From NCBI RefSeq assembly GCF_032854445.1, contig NC_088305.1:17781717-17845716 (forward strand): a stretch of 64,000 bases of DNA, in the 5' to 3' direction. The notes beneath the pieces are model-generated. The model saw only the letters and a program-made list of their open reading frames with translations, was not told where the DNA came from and did not search any database. The translations under genes and the position numbers were made by a program. The DNA comes from Liolophura sinensis. Lineage: Eukaryota > Mollusca > Polyplacophora > Chitonida > Chitonidae. Positions 49,130 through 61,921 of this stretch are shown in pieces (position 1 is the first letter of the stretch; each line of letters opens with the position of its first letter).

Positions 49130-51361
49130 AAATAATCTGAAAACTGAAAGTAATTGCACAATCCCATCTAGTGTAAAAAGGGGATCCCAAGCGATTTTAT
49201 CTTCACACTAAATTTTCTCTACACTGTAAAAATTAGTCCTGTTATTTTACAGCATAAAGTGCTTTTAACTGTGCATTTACAGCACCCCTTGTTGTTCTAT
49301 TGACTGTAGGAATACAAAGATATTTACTGCAAATTTTCAGCAGAACCTAGTGAAATTTAACAGAATGTGTTTTTTTTGGATTCACAGCACTTTGTAAAAC
49401 AAAAATAAAGCACTGGTTCCAGACTCGGAATCTCAGTATTTTTGTCTGCACTCATACAGTGCTCTGTTGTAAATGTACACCATGTATTATGCAGAGCTAC
49501 ATTGAATGCCAGTGAAGAGCTACGACGTCTCTAGATGTAAAGTAACACTTCACAGCTGTTAAATTACAGACAAGTATGCAGTAGGCCCACACTGAAACCT
49601 GCTACTTTTATACACCAACCATAGGTGTATAGTTACTACCCCTGCTGTCATACTACAGTGTCATTAACTTTAAATTTATACTAATTACAGCTGTAATTTC
49701 ACAGTAATAAATGAATAAAACTACACTGGAAAAGCTGGAACTGCTGTAAATGTACATCCAAAACTGCTGGCAATAGTGTGACCAGTGCATTGCACTGTAT
49801 ATGTAAGCCATTAAACTGTTATTTTTAACTATACATTAATAGCATGGCAATTTTGTATATTTACACACATTACACACAACTTTGTTTGGAAAAGTGTCCC
49901 ACAAAATTAGAATGAATGACTGGTGTTCCCGCCATATGAAGATTGTTTCATCCATAAGAAGGGAACTGAAGTAAAAATACATACTTTGATAAACGGACAG
50001 ACTTTCTCTAATATTTTCCGTAATCAAAGGATATTTTTTATGAAGTTTGGTCCATGTCTTCTCAGTCTGCGGCTTTTCTTTATATCGCATACCTGCAGGA
50101 TATGTGCTGCCGTTACGTTACAAGAGTCAAGGGTGGCGGGATTGCAGTGAAGAAAATTTTCTGATGTTTTCTCACCAAATTCTACCGTTTTTCTTTCCGT
50201 TTCCGTCGTTATAAATGATCAGAATCGATTCCGTAGGAATCAAGACTATCCGTGTGCAGTTTGTCAGGCTCAGCACTGGGGATCTACTTTAACTTGAAAG
50301 TGGCTCTGTGTGTGTGTTTGTGTGAAAATTGATATGAATATTGAATTATTGATTTATTTGTTTAGTTGATTAGAGATTAACATTTGATTAAAGGCGTACA
50401 GCACACAAAGTAAAGCCAGAGGACTGACTACAGTGTGATAGATGGGAAATGATCACACGTAACCGGTGAAATACGGCTTCTTTTCAGTTTACCTTAGTTA
50501 GCATTTTATTCTAACTGTTCATGCAAAACTTCAAACGTTGCAATTTACACGCCCTACCCCAAATCCCCCCCACCCACACCCCCTTAGCACAATGGCTTTA
50601 TCAAAATTGGGTAAAAGTGCAGTGATATTAATTGCATTTTAATAAAGGTCACTTGTCTAGAATTACTCGAAATTTTGTGTTATCATCACATTTAACATAC
50701 AATAAAATTCAAAATAATGCAATAGTACCAGACGTCGTGAATGCTTAGTGCACCAGCACAATCTTGGTTTGTGAAGGAATGCGATATCATTAACACGTAC
50801 AGCACTGAGATAAAAGATGGAGACGTGACGACAGCGTGATAGCTCGCAGAGTCATAGCATCCAATCGCCATTTGAAACTTGTAGTCTGTAGATAATGCCT
50901 ACATCGATTGCAAACATAGCCCTACGTATCTCTGTCGAGCGATGATTTTGGACAACTGTTCATTAGAGTACCAAGCTGGTGAATAGTTGTGATATACTCC
51001 CCTGTCCCGTGTTAAACGGAATTAGATACAATTACGAAGTACTTTTTTGAGAGAGTCCTTTATTCGGTATCTAGATTGCTGATCAGGATGGTCCCTTATT
51101 AGTTGACGGCCTGGTATACGAATTTCTGTTTTGACGCACAGATTTATAAAGTGACTATTTAAAACAAATAAATAAGAACGACTGGACACTAATGCAGGGG
51201 AAGCGTAGAATGTTCTATATTGTGAAGCGTTTAACGTCGATTTGTAAACACATTCCAGCAGATGTTCTTAGATGCTGGATAAAACATACACGTCACCATG
51301 CACAACCGCAAACGAGTGCTTATTCCTTATCTTGTGGCATTCTCTTATAAAAAAAAGCAGT
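49130..51361 (+). repeat. Unit 9 intergenic 3' block
   Basis: Standard block, C tract near 50560-50584. No gene seen. Confidence 0.7.
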
Positions 51362-51636
51362 GGGGCCTACGCAGTTCAGATCGTTAGCGCGCTAGCGCAG
51401 AGTAATGACTCAGAAGCCTCTCACCAATGCGGTACCTGTGAGTTCAAGTCGAGCTCATGCTGGCTTCCTCTCCGGCCGTAAGTGGGAAGGTCTGATAACA
51501 ACCTGCGAATGGTCGTGGGTTTCCGCCGGGCTCTGCCCGTTTTCCTCCCACCATAATGCTGGCCGCCGTCGTATAAGTCAAATATTCTTGACCACGGTGT
51601 AAATCAACAATCAAATAAGATAAATAAATAAATAAA
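51362..51636 (+). mobile_element. SINE, complete, no reverse partner
   Basis: Same location as the forward SINEs of other units, but it continues past CCTCCCACCATAATGCTGG through the full 3' body to an (AAATA)n tail. It shows the uninterrupted state of the element that is cut by the reverse SINE everywhere else in the array. Confidence 0.85.
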
Positions 51637-51999
51637 AATGATGTTAATATATACAACAAGCGATATCAATCATTTCTACGTTGATTAAGATTCGTGTGCA
51701 AAGAATGTTGCAGAAGATGTCAAGGAGAAATAGTGGGGAGGGGCAAAAGTTTAGGAACATTTAGTTTGGATAATCAAGTATGTCAAATATATGTGCAATG
51801 AAAAAGAAATTGATCAGTTGTTAACGTCTCATAACTGGACAGAGTTAATCACTTATATGAATGTAGGTAGTAGCCTATGTCACCTAGACCCAATGAATTG
51901 TGATGGAAGACTGACCAAATTCTGTGTCCACTGACGGAAGTCAACTCGCACCTCGTGCGTCGTGACAGGCTTGCGAATGAGTAATGAAATGTCAGATAT
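51637..51999. other. Sequence unique to the last unit, no gene seen
   Basis: It does not match the 5' blocks of the other units and has no promoter or exon 1. Confidence 0.5.
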
Positions 52000-52050
52000 A
52001 TTTATTTATTTATTTATTTATTTGTCTGATTGGTGTTTTACGCCATGCTC
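52000..52050 (-). mobile_element. SINE tail fragment at a recombination junction
   Basis: A (TTTA)n run and TGATTGGTGTTTTACGCCAT stop abruptly and are joined directly to intron 1 sequence of the array gene (CGCAATTTGCTAGTTG). Confidence 0.75.
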
Positions 52051-52442
52051 AATGCGCAATTTGCTAGTTGTCGTGTAATTTGCAACAATTTAGTCATTTA
52101 CATGAACAGTTATCATAAAACCTCAACTGAAGCAAATCAACAAGGGACCTTATTTCACATTTTACATGCAACTATTTGCTATTTATCACACTGCCAGCAC
52201 TGCTCTGGATTTACTCTCTATGCTGTACATTTGTAATAATACAGTATAATACTCTAATCAAACAAATAAATAAATAAATAAATATTTCGATATATCAACA
52301 GATAAAATACGAATGATTTCAAAGTTAAACAAACTTTTAAGACCTTTGAGTGGTCCCAGTGATTGTTTACTGGAAAATGTATTTGTTTAATTTATCACGT
52401 TTTTCATTACCCTTTTTTGTTTTTAGTTTCCAGACTCTCATA

Positions 52443-53181
52443 ATGGCCACTGTAGCCAAAGTGCTTCTATTGACTCTCGTTTGCTGTCAACGTTTACAGC
52501 AGACCGTCGGAAAACAAATGGAAAAGTGAGTAAGACGACCGTGAAGATTTTGTGCAGTTATCCACACGTAAAGTTAGAGTACCATGTGACAGCCGCCATC
52601 GTAATAAGTGAAATGTTACTGCTTAATACACCAATCAAATAAATAAATGAAATGGAAAATCACATGATCATCAATAATCAACGTACAAAACTTGTAAAAC
52701 GACAGTTTCTATCATTTTGTAAGTTTGTGTCATTTTCCCTGGGCTATACCGCTTCCTAGCACCACAATGATGGGACAGTGTCGAATGTATGAAACATCCC
52801 AAAACCAGCTATAGAAATAAATAAAAAAAACATATATGAAAAGCGTTTATCACATTATTTTATGTGTTGTTTGTTTATGTTTCAGTCCCATGTAACGGTT
52901 ATTATGAGGCCCTAGAAGTGATATGTGGTGGAGAGTCAGGCGGGACAGGAACACCAACTAGAGCTCGACGTGACGCCAATGTTTCAACGTCTTACGTTCG
53001 CGTCGATAGAACGAAAAGAAGTGGTTCAAGTCAGGAGTGTTCTTTTGACTACCCGATTTGCTCTGTGGGACTGAAGGAGAGGCTGTGTAGCGGTGCCTGT
53101 GAGGGATATTACTCCTACTACGGCAGCACTCTCAAGGCTGACTTCTCCTGTCAACGGGTTGTTCACAGTCATTCTATGTAA
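52443..53181 (+). pseudogene. Copy 10: frameshifted array gene without promoter
   Basis: Exon 2 (52443-52525) is 83 nt instead of 82 because of one extra T at about 52480, which breaks the signal peptide frame and puts exon 3 out of frame. Exon 3 (52886 onward) has a second inserted base near 53153 that replaces the last residues. Other changes include Asn after the first cysteine and Tyr in the linker. No TATA box, exon 1 or 5' part of intron 1 is present. The splice sites and a polyadenylation signal (53414-53419) survive, so decay is recent. Confidence 0.85.
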
Positions 53182-53419
53182 GTCATGAAGATACCTAGTC
53201 ATTCACAGTATAACAATGTGATGACGTCAGATTATACAGACTTTCAGAAAACGGCTTTCCCCCTTTTTGCTGGTGGAAACCCATACTAAAATGCAGAATA
53301 CGAAAACATTTATTTGACGTTTGGAATGATGATTCCATATCTAGACTGTTTTCCCTTCGTGAGGAGTTTTTTATGCGAGTTATTTATTGCCTTATTTTTT
53401 TATCCAATGTGATAATAAA

Positions 53420-54554
53420 AAAAACTTCCTGATCTTTATTTTTGTGGCTTTGGTGTTGTATAAGAAGTAGAAATAATCTGAAAACTGAAAGTAATTGCAC
53501 AAGCAGCTTTATCTTCACTCTAAATTTTTCGTAGACACAATAATTACGCTTTGTCTATAATGTGCATTTTAAAATATTTTGTTATATAGTTCCATTGAAA
53601 CAAAACGCATGAAAATTGGCCCGTCTGTCAATGTTGTCCGCCGTGCTGTCCTTGCCGGGGGACGTCATGAAGACCCGCTGGTATTGTGTACTGAAAAGCC
53701 CTGCAATGCACTGATAAATCCCATTATTACACACGCTTTTCCAGTAGCCATTTCATCATTTAATTTATAATTACCCTATGTTTACAGCTCTTGATTACTA
53801 TCCTGAAAATCATATAAGTAAAAAGTTTTACAAGGAATATTTGAAAAACTATTGTATTAGATACTTCGAAAGAGTGTTGAGCACAGCGACTGGGTAATAT
53901 GATGACCCGATTTTCACACACGTAGCGACCACTGTCGATGACACAAACTCGCCACCGTCTGGTTTGTCTGACAAGAACTGACCATCATGGAATGACGGTA
54001 GTACTCGTGGAGAATTTGGCACGGTTTCACAGTCCACAGAATATAGATTTGTATAGTCAAGTAGAGCGGTAACGGCCGCGACACAAGGAACCATACATTC
54101 GGGCCAGCGGTTGTAACAATCGAGCAAAACTCTTATGTTTAAAAAGAGTATCACCGGCAAAAATAACAAAGGCTTAAATTATATTGATTGGAAACAGAGA
54201 CTGATAACTCGTAGAAATGCCAAGTTAAATTTTTTTTCTGGGTTAACATAACGGGTTTTAAGCACGGCATGCTATGGGTCTCAGACACACAGAGTTGCCT
54301 GTAGGCGTGGTGTGAAGTGAGCTGGAACGCTGCCCTGTAGCGTTGTTACCATTGTAGGACAAAGGTTAGCGGCTCCCTACAGTAAAGTGTCAAAGGTTTC
54401 AAACAACAGCTAACTAAAAAAAACTTCTGCGTTCCGGGCTTGAAAGTCTGGAGTATTTCCTTCTTTTGGACTTTATTCCGGTATATCAGCCTCGTTTTTT
54501 TGACATTTTCGTTTGGTTGCCTGACTGAAATATGGGGGGCCAAATTAACTTTTA
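53420..54554. other. Non-array region after the array
   Basis: Array similarity fades near 53530. A 106-codon minus-strand frame (54169-53849) starts with a hydrophobic stretch and has several cysteines; no family is recognised and no splice context was established, so it is not called as a gene. Confidence 0.35.
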
Positions 54555-54735
54555 ATCGACAATTATCGATATCATTAATTCATTTTTTGGTATCGATAAA
54601 AGAATTACTTATATCGATAAATAGTTATCGATATCAATAAATGAATTATCGATATGGATTATTCATTAATCAATATCAATAATTCATTTATCGGTATCGA
54701 TAATTGTGTGCCATTTATTCATATCAATAAATGGT
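54555..54735. repeat. ATCGAT-rich degenerate palindromic repeat
   Basis: Six ATCGAT hexamers embedded in repeats of TTATCGATATCAATAAATGA-like sequence, many of them self-complementary. An expanded AT-rich satellite-like tract. Confidence 0.7.
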
Positions 54736-55002
54736 GTTTCCGGTTTAGTTTGAATGGAAATGACGGCTCCCCCTATGCTTACTATGCAACAGTTACGGTA
54801 AATGAAATGACTTCCTTCCCAACAGTTTTAAATCGAGAGGTGTGTATGCTTGGCAATGCAGACACTCAACAGTTTTTTCCTTGGCGCGTTCTTTTAACTG
54901 CATTACATTCGTTGTTTTGTACTCCTATATTTCGTCCTTGTGATATAAATTGTTCTTTGTAAGTTTTAAAATTTTTTTTTCTACATTATTTGTGTTATTC
55001 AG

Positions 55003-58000
55003 TTGTGCTGTATCCAGCAGAGCCTGAGGATGGATTTGATTCGAAAACCCGTATTCCTAATGGTACTATTATCAAGAGACGATTTCAGAAAGAACAAAAA
55101 TTTGGTATAAGCAAATTCATTTGATTACAATAGCTATTTGTATGGACATGTGAACACAATGTACAAAAACCATCACAAACCATTGTAACACGCCATGAAT
55201 TTTGGCCCACAGATGATATAGTTCAGATATCTTACAAATTACATGTATTCAGATATATTATTACTACACACGTGTAACCTGTTTAGTGTTAAGGCCGAAC
55301 CGACTTGACACTGTACCATAAGCTCTTGGGAATTTTTATATGTATAAAATTGGGTGACAACAAATGCAAGTGACGAGGACGTTAAGCTGATAGAAGGGTA
55401 TGCATAGATATAGATTTCACTCATGGTGTATTTTCTTTAAGTCTGTCCTGCAGGTAGCTTGTGCTAGGTAACAGGCTGTATACCGGTATACCTTACTATT
55501 TTTACTTGCATGCTTCCGAAAAGAAAAAAAAATTAATGTAAGTTAACATGTACAGCTATATGTAACACTGGTAATGGGGTCCGGTATACCTCAGAACGCA
55601 CCGGGTCAACATGTATTGTGTAGTTGTTCTCTTCCTTGACATTTTCCCCCTCCCCGTATATATACGCACGTGGGCCAATTTCATAAACCTTCGTACGGAC
55701 ATTCTCCATAAGATAGTGTATATTTAGGGGACAAAATCCGTGTAAAATGCGTTCTGATGTTACTGAACTGGGTCGTCGGCTAGATGAGGTGCATAGATGT
55801 TGTTGTAAATACACTACATATCCTTGATTGTGCTCGATGACTAAAGCGTCTAAGTAACATTACTGACTCTATTAAAAAAACGCGTTGAAGGAGTTATTAA
55901 ACGATTGGTACGGAACCAAGACATATGTTTTAACCCTGGGTGTTCATTTCAAATACAATTCTTCAATGAACCTGTGTAGGATGAGGCTGGTCCGCGGAGG
56001 GAATACTCAGAACTGCTACTCAGATCTTTAAAACAATCCCAACTGCTGACAGGTAGGTTCTATACTGACTTTTATGGGCAGCAAAATGGAGAATTTCAGT
56101 CGAGAATTATACATTATACAGTATGTGTGTTGTAGCCCATAGCAGCAATTAATATGTGGCGTAATTGCTTTGCTACGCGCGAAGAAACCTAGGCTTACGT
56201 CGAAATTGCACATTTTGCCTTTTTTTTTTTTACATTTTAATGTCTTTCAAATACAATGGAAAAATAATGCAGGTAATTAATATTCAACATTTTCGGGTAT
56301 TCTATCTTTGTATACTGTCAAACTACGCAGTTTTCCCACACCAAATGAATAAAATTAAATCTTAAGGATACCTGCATATTTACGTATTGTGTTTTTAATT
56401 CAGGGGATTTGGATAAGCATGACTATGCCTTTCAATGTTGAACTTAGAGCAGGTGCATTTAAGGCCGTGGGCAAATGATCGCTTTTGTGATTTTGCAAGG
56501 CAGCGCGGCCCCTGCCATATTTGACGAGGTCGTCTTAGGCTATGGCATTCGTGGGCTGCAGGCGGTAGATGTGTCTGATGTGACATTCGTGGCTGCAGGC
56601 GGTAGATGTGTCTGATGTGACAGCGTGAGGGACGTGTCTACCAGAAACATGATTCAATGTATGTAAGACATAGCGGAAACAATTAAGTGTCTGAAATTTT
56701 CGAAGTTTGTATGACTTGAATTGAAACTTATTAAATAAAATACATGAAGATACAAAAACTCCTCTCTATTCACATGTGTTTAAGGACAGTTTTTTAATTT
56801 TCCCATCAATACCAGATGAGTGAATTGAAACATATGAGTATGGAAAACATAAACAAAGTGATCCATTTATTTTATTTATGTGTTGTGTGGCATACAAGGA
56901 AGGTCTGGATTGAATGGGGTCTCCATACACACTCGGAGGGAAATTAGCAGGCAAAGGGGTTTGGGGGGAGGGGATTGTTATCACAGCACACTGGGCGAGA
57001 GTCCAGGGGCCGCGCAGTTAGGGCATTCGAGGCATGGGTTTAAAGTGGACAGAGGCGTAAAACGACACGGTTAAAATTTTGAAGATTAAAAGTCGGGGTA
57101 GTTCGAAAGTCGATCGGAGCACTTAAGGCGAGGACAGATTAGAAGTCCGCGCGAGGAGATTAGGAGTAGTGGTTCCAAACATACATTTAACATTGGGGCC
57201 CTGACTTTTATATGACAGCCAAAGATAAGCGTCTTTGTCGATTTGTTTATTTATTTATTTTGATTGGTATTTTACGCGGTACTCAAGAATATTTCACTTA
57301 TACGACGGCGGCCAGCATTATGGTGGGTGGAAACCGGGCAGAGCCCGGGGGGAAACCCACGACCATCCGCAGGTTGTTGGTAGACCTTCCCACTTACGGC
57401 CGGAGAGGGAGCCAGCATGAGCTGGACTTGAACTCACAGCGACCGCACGTCTTTGTCGAAGTTTTTTCACTATGTAAAACGACTTCCTATAAGAGCCTTA
57501 TTTGATCGACAGGAAATAAATTAAAATCTCTTGATATGAAGTTGAAGCTTTTCTTCACTTTATTTGTGAAAACCAAAGAGAATCTATTTCTAATACATAT
57601 ATATCTTGAAGATATTAGAGTACTGTGCTATTTATGTTTTCTTGCTCAGTTTGCATAAAATGAACAATATTTTATTCATTAATGAAATGATCTTATTAAT
57701 CTCAATGTTTTAGTCAAGCATTCGCTGATTATTTAAAATATATTTACAATTTTTCAGATAAACGGGGCTGAAACATTTCAGTCTCAACATATTATCTATT
57801 TTTTGGAGTCTCAGAATGTACGTCGCCATCTCTGTACGGAAACCCGTAAAAGTATTGTTGAAGATCTTGTGCTTCCAAATTCAACTGTGTACAGACCAAA
57901 TTTATGTTAGATGATTTCTGGCTTGGAATGGAAGATGGACAGTTACATTCTCTATTACCACAAGAACCAGGTATGGCTAACAGAATGAAGGATGTTTCTT

Positions 58001-58552
58001 CTGGCAGCTAACCATTGCGTTCCATGTCTTCAAAGTCATAAACTCAGTCTAAAAACACAGTAACCCTTTCGTTTCCACCCTCACCAATTTCTTTTGCTTT
58101 TTGGTTTTTCATTTTCAAACTCCATCAAGATATTTGACCCACAACTAGGGATGTTATTGGCCGTTTTGATTGCATTGTATAATTAACTGAGCTGTTTACA
58201 TTGTGAGTGAGCATATGATAAAATACTAAATACTGATTTTTGTGGTCGGTCAGATACTGTCCACCCATTCGCCTTTAGTCAACTTGACTAAAAGGTGAAG
58301 ATCAAACATCCAGAAAATCGTTTTTCAGCAAGTTAATATGCTCCAAATCAGGGCATGTCTGAAGACAAAATGACCAAAGAAATGATTAGGAATATATAGT
58401 GCAGTACTTGACCAACAAAAAACGGCTACAATTTCTACGCAAACGCATTTATTGATTGTGTTTATACAGAACTGATGAGGACGCTGCTCTGTGGATCTTA
58501 CCAGAAAAACGATCTTACGTCTGAGGAAGTATACCAGCTTGTTTCACATTAA
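55003..58552 (+). CDS. Possible exons of an unknown or eroded gene
   Basis: Candidate exons with splice-like borders are 55003-55104 (after TTATTCAG, before GTATAAG; phase-1 frame containing RIPNGTIIKRRF), 57758-57910 (after TTTTTCAG; an open frame with YFLESQNVRRHL ending at TAG), 57904-57970 (a different frame, containing DDFWLGMEDGQ, before GTATGG) and 58470-58552 (after TTTATACAG, ending TAA, containing TSEEVYQLVSH). The last two join in phase 1. The frame change at about 57900 suggests erosion or a missed intron. The RIPNGT...RRF stretch faintly recalls a UBX-domain start, which is speculative. Confidence 0.25.
56546..56620 (+). repeat. Two-copy tandem repeat of about 38 bp
   Basis: CATTCGTGGGCTGCAGGCGG begins at 56546 and recurs, one G shorter, at 56584; both copies run to GTCTGATGTGA. 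Confidence 0.85.
57242..57447 (-). mobile_element. 5'-truncated SINE with target-site duplication
   Basis: A-tail at the left, body intact through the B-box, but the head with the A-box is missing. The element is flanked by a 12-bp duplication CGTCTTTGTCGA at 57230-57241 and 57448-57459. Truncation plus duplication is the signature of LINE-type target-primed insertion. Confidence 0.9.
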
Positions 58553-59264
58553 TCAGTGTGGAAGGCTAGGCAGCAATAACAGACACCGAAGCGAAGCCGT
58601 GTCACAAAACTTTGAATCTTTTCTTATGAAAGCTGAGGGTACCATTGTTCGATTACTGGCCAATTCGTGACAATCGCCGTCATTGTCTGTGTGTACAATG
58701 TTGACATGTCCTAAACAGTTAAACGTTTTCAAGCAGATTAAACTTAAAGGTAAACCATGAGGAGACACTATAATGTAACAATGTAACAGATTGTAACAAA
58801 CCACATGTCGGTTCAGACCTTATCTTCATGTTGTCATCTTTGTAGTCTTTGACTGACGTAAAGAACTGTTTGTACAAGAAAATTGATCTATACAACATTT
58901 ACAACAAATTGTAAACGTTCAAACTGCCTTTATACTTGAAATATAATAATTTAATGTATTCAAATAAACACAAACCTTGCTGTAGTTCTCAGTACAGGAA
59001 TGTCACTCCCATCACACTCTCGAGGAGGTCCGCGCCCAGGCTTTGTATATGAATCTCTCCCCCGCACAGACGGAGAAACACGCGAGAAATTAAAATATTA
59101 TCAAAGATACTAGAAACACCATATATTTGTTTCTATGTAATATTATTTGTCACGGGAAATGTACACGAATCTGCACATTTATTGTATATTTTGACCATGT
59201 ACTTTATCATAGTACATATATTTTGCACGTTTTGAGTCCGCCCAAACTACTTTTGCGCGTAAGC
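58553..59264. other. Intergenic sequence, nothing recognised
   Basis: Only short open frames without coding character. One AATAAA lies near 58963, far from the last candidate exon. Confidence 0.4.
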
Positions 59265-59522
59265 GGGGTCTCCGTGGCCGAGGTGGTTAGCACGTCAGCG
59301 CGGCGTAATGACCCAGGAGAAACACATCAATGCGGTCGCTGTGAGTTCAAGTCCAGCTCATGCTGGCTTCCCCTCCGGCTGTACCTGGCAAGCAACCTGC
59401 ACGTGATCATGGGTTTCCCCCGGGTACTTCCCGGTTTCCTCCCACCATAATGCTGGCCGCCGTCGTTAAAGTGAAATATTCTTGAGTACGGCGTACAACA
59501 CCAATCAAGTAAAATAAATACA
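59265..59522 (+). mobile_element. tRNA-derived SINE, full length
   Basis: Head GGGGTCTCCGTGGCCGAGG, A-box-like region with GTGGTTAGCACG, B-box GAGTTCAAGTCC, complete body and AAATAAATAC tail. It is the best intact copy outside the array. Confidence 0.85.
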
Positions 59523-59570
59523 TTACACTACATTTTTGATGTAGTATTACATTACTTTTCTTTGAAAATC

Positions 59571-59703
59571 CTCACTCCTTGTGGCGTAGATCTACACTCC
59601 TTGTGGTGTACGTCCACATCCTTTGTGGCGTAGGTCCACGCTGCTAGTGGCGTAGCTCCACACTCCTAGTGGCGTAGGTCCACACTCCTAGTGGCGTAGC
59701 TCC
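59571..59703 (+). repeat. 22-bp minisatellite, about six copies
   Basis: The unit is close to ACACTCCTAGTGGCGTAGGTCC. Copies are degenerate at the left and near identical at the right. Confidence 0.85.
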
Positions 59704-61771
59704 TCAGTAGTGTCAGGCCTTACATAACACTCTGTAACACTATAGAATAGTGCTGATGCGGCAAAATGTTAAAATATACACATGAGGTATGGCTTCTGAA
59801 TGATTAAGTTATATATACATGGACGTTTTGTGCTTGTCCAAACCGAAAATCTGTATGGCCCTAAGGGTGGAAAAAAAGCCACGTGTAAAAGAAAAACACA
59901 GCCATTCGCCAGATACCCGACGAATATGCTGAGTTAAATCAGCGAAAGCGGGGTTCGACCACTCAATTTTATTCATCAAGGCCAACTCCGTCTAGTAAAC
60001 CGGATCTACAACTGCTTGTGGTATTAACCACTATGAAAGCTCTGTAGGCAAGGAAAAACAGAATCAGTTATATGTTGAAGGTACAACACCTGTATACCCC
60101 TATATGTAGTTCACTACCAAGGAGTAAATACTGTATATATAGGCGAATGACAGAGGGTCATTTTTTAAAAACTTTTTAGATTGGTAATAAATCTCAGTAA
60201 TTAAGCTTAACATTGACAAGTTTTTCTGAGGTCATTAGCAAGGCCAGTTACCGATGGTCGAACAAAAAGCATTGTGAATGACAATTGTTGTCTATTCTCT
60301 AAGCTCAAGAACTTTTCATTAATACAATGGTGGACAGTTTGGGGGGGGGGGAGAGAGAATACAACTGTGCCCATGGTCTAACCACGGACCTTTGATAATT
60401 TACCTGGAAACTTTCCTATGTGCTAGGCACTTAAATACACAACATTTTAGACGAAGACTAGCGGTCTTCAACCGACGTTAATTTGACGAATGTCGACAAG
60501 CTGCAACGAGGATGGCCTGTAAAAATGGTGAGAAATGTAGCAAAAACATTGTGTGTCAAACCGTTTTTGAAACATTTTTGAGTACGGCGTGAAACGCTAA
60601 TGAAATAAGTAAATAAGAACAGTTGTCTAAAAGCGATTAGCATCTGAGAGTATTAGCATGGACCTGGTGTAGCTCATGCTAAATACAGACTAAATGTATA
60701 AAACGTTGAGCAGCCAAGTCACAATGAACGTAGAATGTGATTGATACCAAAGGAACTAAGAGGAAATCAGACGAAGGTTTCCGATAATTTTTTTTATTCT
60801 TATTGCTGTTAAATGCGTTACACAATAATTTGTTACTCTACGATGGTTGTATGAAGTGATAGGTGTAGAAACAAGGCTGCCCCGAAAAAATTCATGGACC
60901 CAAGTTAAGTTACTGAAAATCGTTTATATAATGGATTAAATGTCTTAATTTATTTTATTTCGTTAATTGGATTCACGGAATACTTTAAAACGCGTAATGA
61001 AATAAAGATACAAACACATCTGAATAGAGCTAAAACTTTAAAGAAAAATCAAAAAATGAACCAAATTCTGATACGGTATAAATATGTACATTTCTTAAGT
61101 GGAAGGGAGAAAGCCTTCCTGATGATTCACATCGATAACATATTATCTGATTGGACATCCTTCGCGAAACTTGCCCTACTTCGATATTCTCCGATATAAA
61201 TCTATTTTCAAATGAGATTAAGGGCGATTATAGGTCCAGATTAATACTGAGGCTATATGTAAAAAAAAAATTGCACCGTCAGCGGAATTGTCTTGTGCTG
61301 TACAGGATTGTTATCGGACAAAGACAGTACATGTATAAAGTATGAGAGTGGTTTGGCGGGATAAGATCATTCTAGTTCATAGCTTCTGATACATCTATCC
61401 ACACCCAGATGAGACAGCATGTAGTCAGAACGTCTTTGAACATTTTGACCAAATCGGTTTTGTCAAATAAATAAGTCCTCCACCCGTCGAATACAATCTC
61501 ATTGTTTTCTTTATCTCCATATACACCTAGTGTGGCTTCTACTCAGAAAGCCTGAGTGCATCCTCAATGATCATGAGGTTTTGAGATAGAAATCAACTAC
61601 CACTATTTTAAGGTGGGGTATCATGTGCACCACAGTTACGATGCCAGGAGTACCTGGGGAGAAGCTGTAGTTCACTACATACACGTGCCATCGAAAGAAA
61701 TGAAATACCCATCCACAAATACCACTCAAAAGCTTTAACCTTTTCATTTACATAATTTTTGCTTTTAATCA
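59704..61771. other. Intergenic region with minor repeats
   Basis: No gene seen. A G run followed by GAGAGAGA lies near 60338-60357. About 59930-59990 has a motif related to the small dispersed repeat at 1937-1990. Confidence 0.4.
60573..60618 (+). mobile_element. SINE 3' tail fragment
   Basis: Short match to the SINE end (TTGAGTACGGCGTGAAACGC) with an AAATAAGTAAATAAG tail. Confidence 0.65.
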
Positions 61772-61921
61772 TAAGATTCTCATAACTACGACAGTACGCA
61801 AACTCTTATTACTGGCTGTTATTGGTGTCACTGTTTACAGCAGACCGTCCGATAAAATGGAAAGGTGAGTAAGTTGACCGTGAACATATTGGGCAATTAT
61901 CCTGATGTAACTTTTAATATC

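Noticed and set aside
53849-54169. Minus-strand 106-codon frame with hydrophobic N-terminus and cysteines
   Set aside because: Suggestive of a secreted protein, but no family, promoter or splice context was seen.
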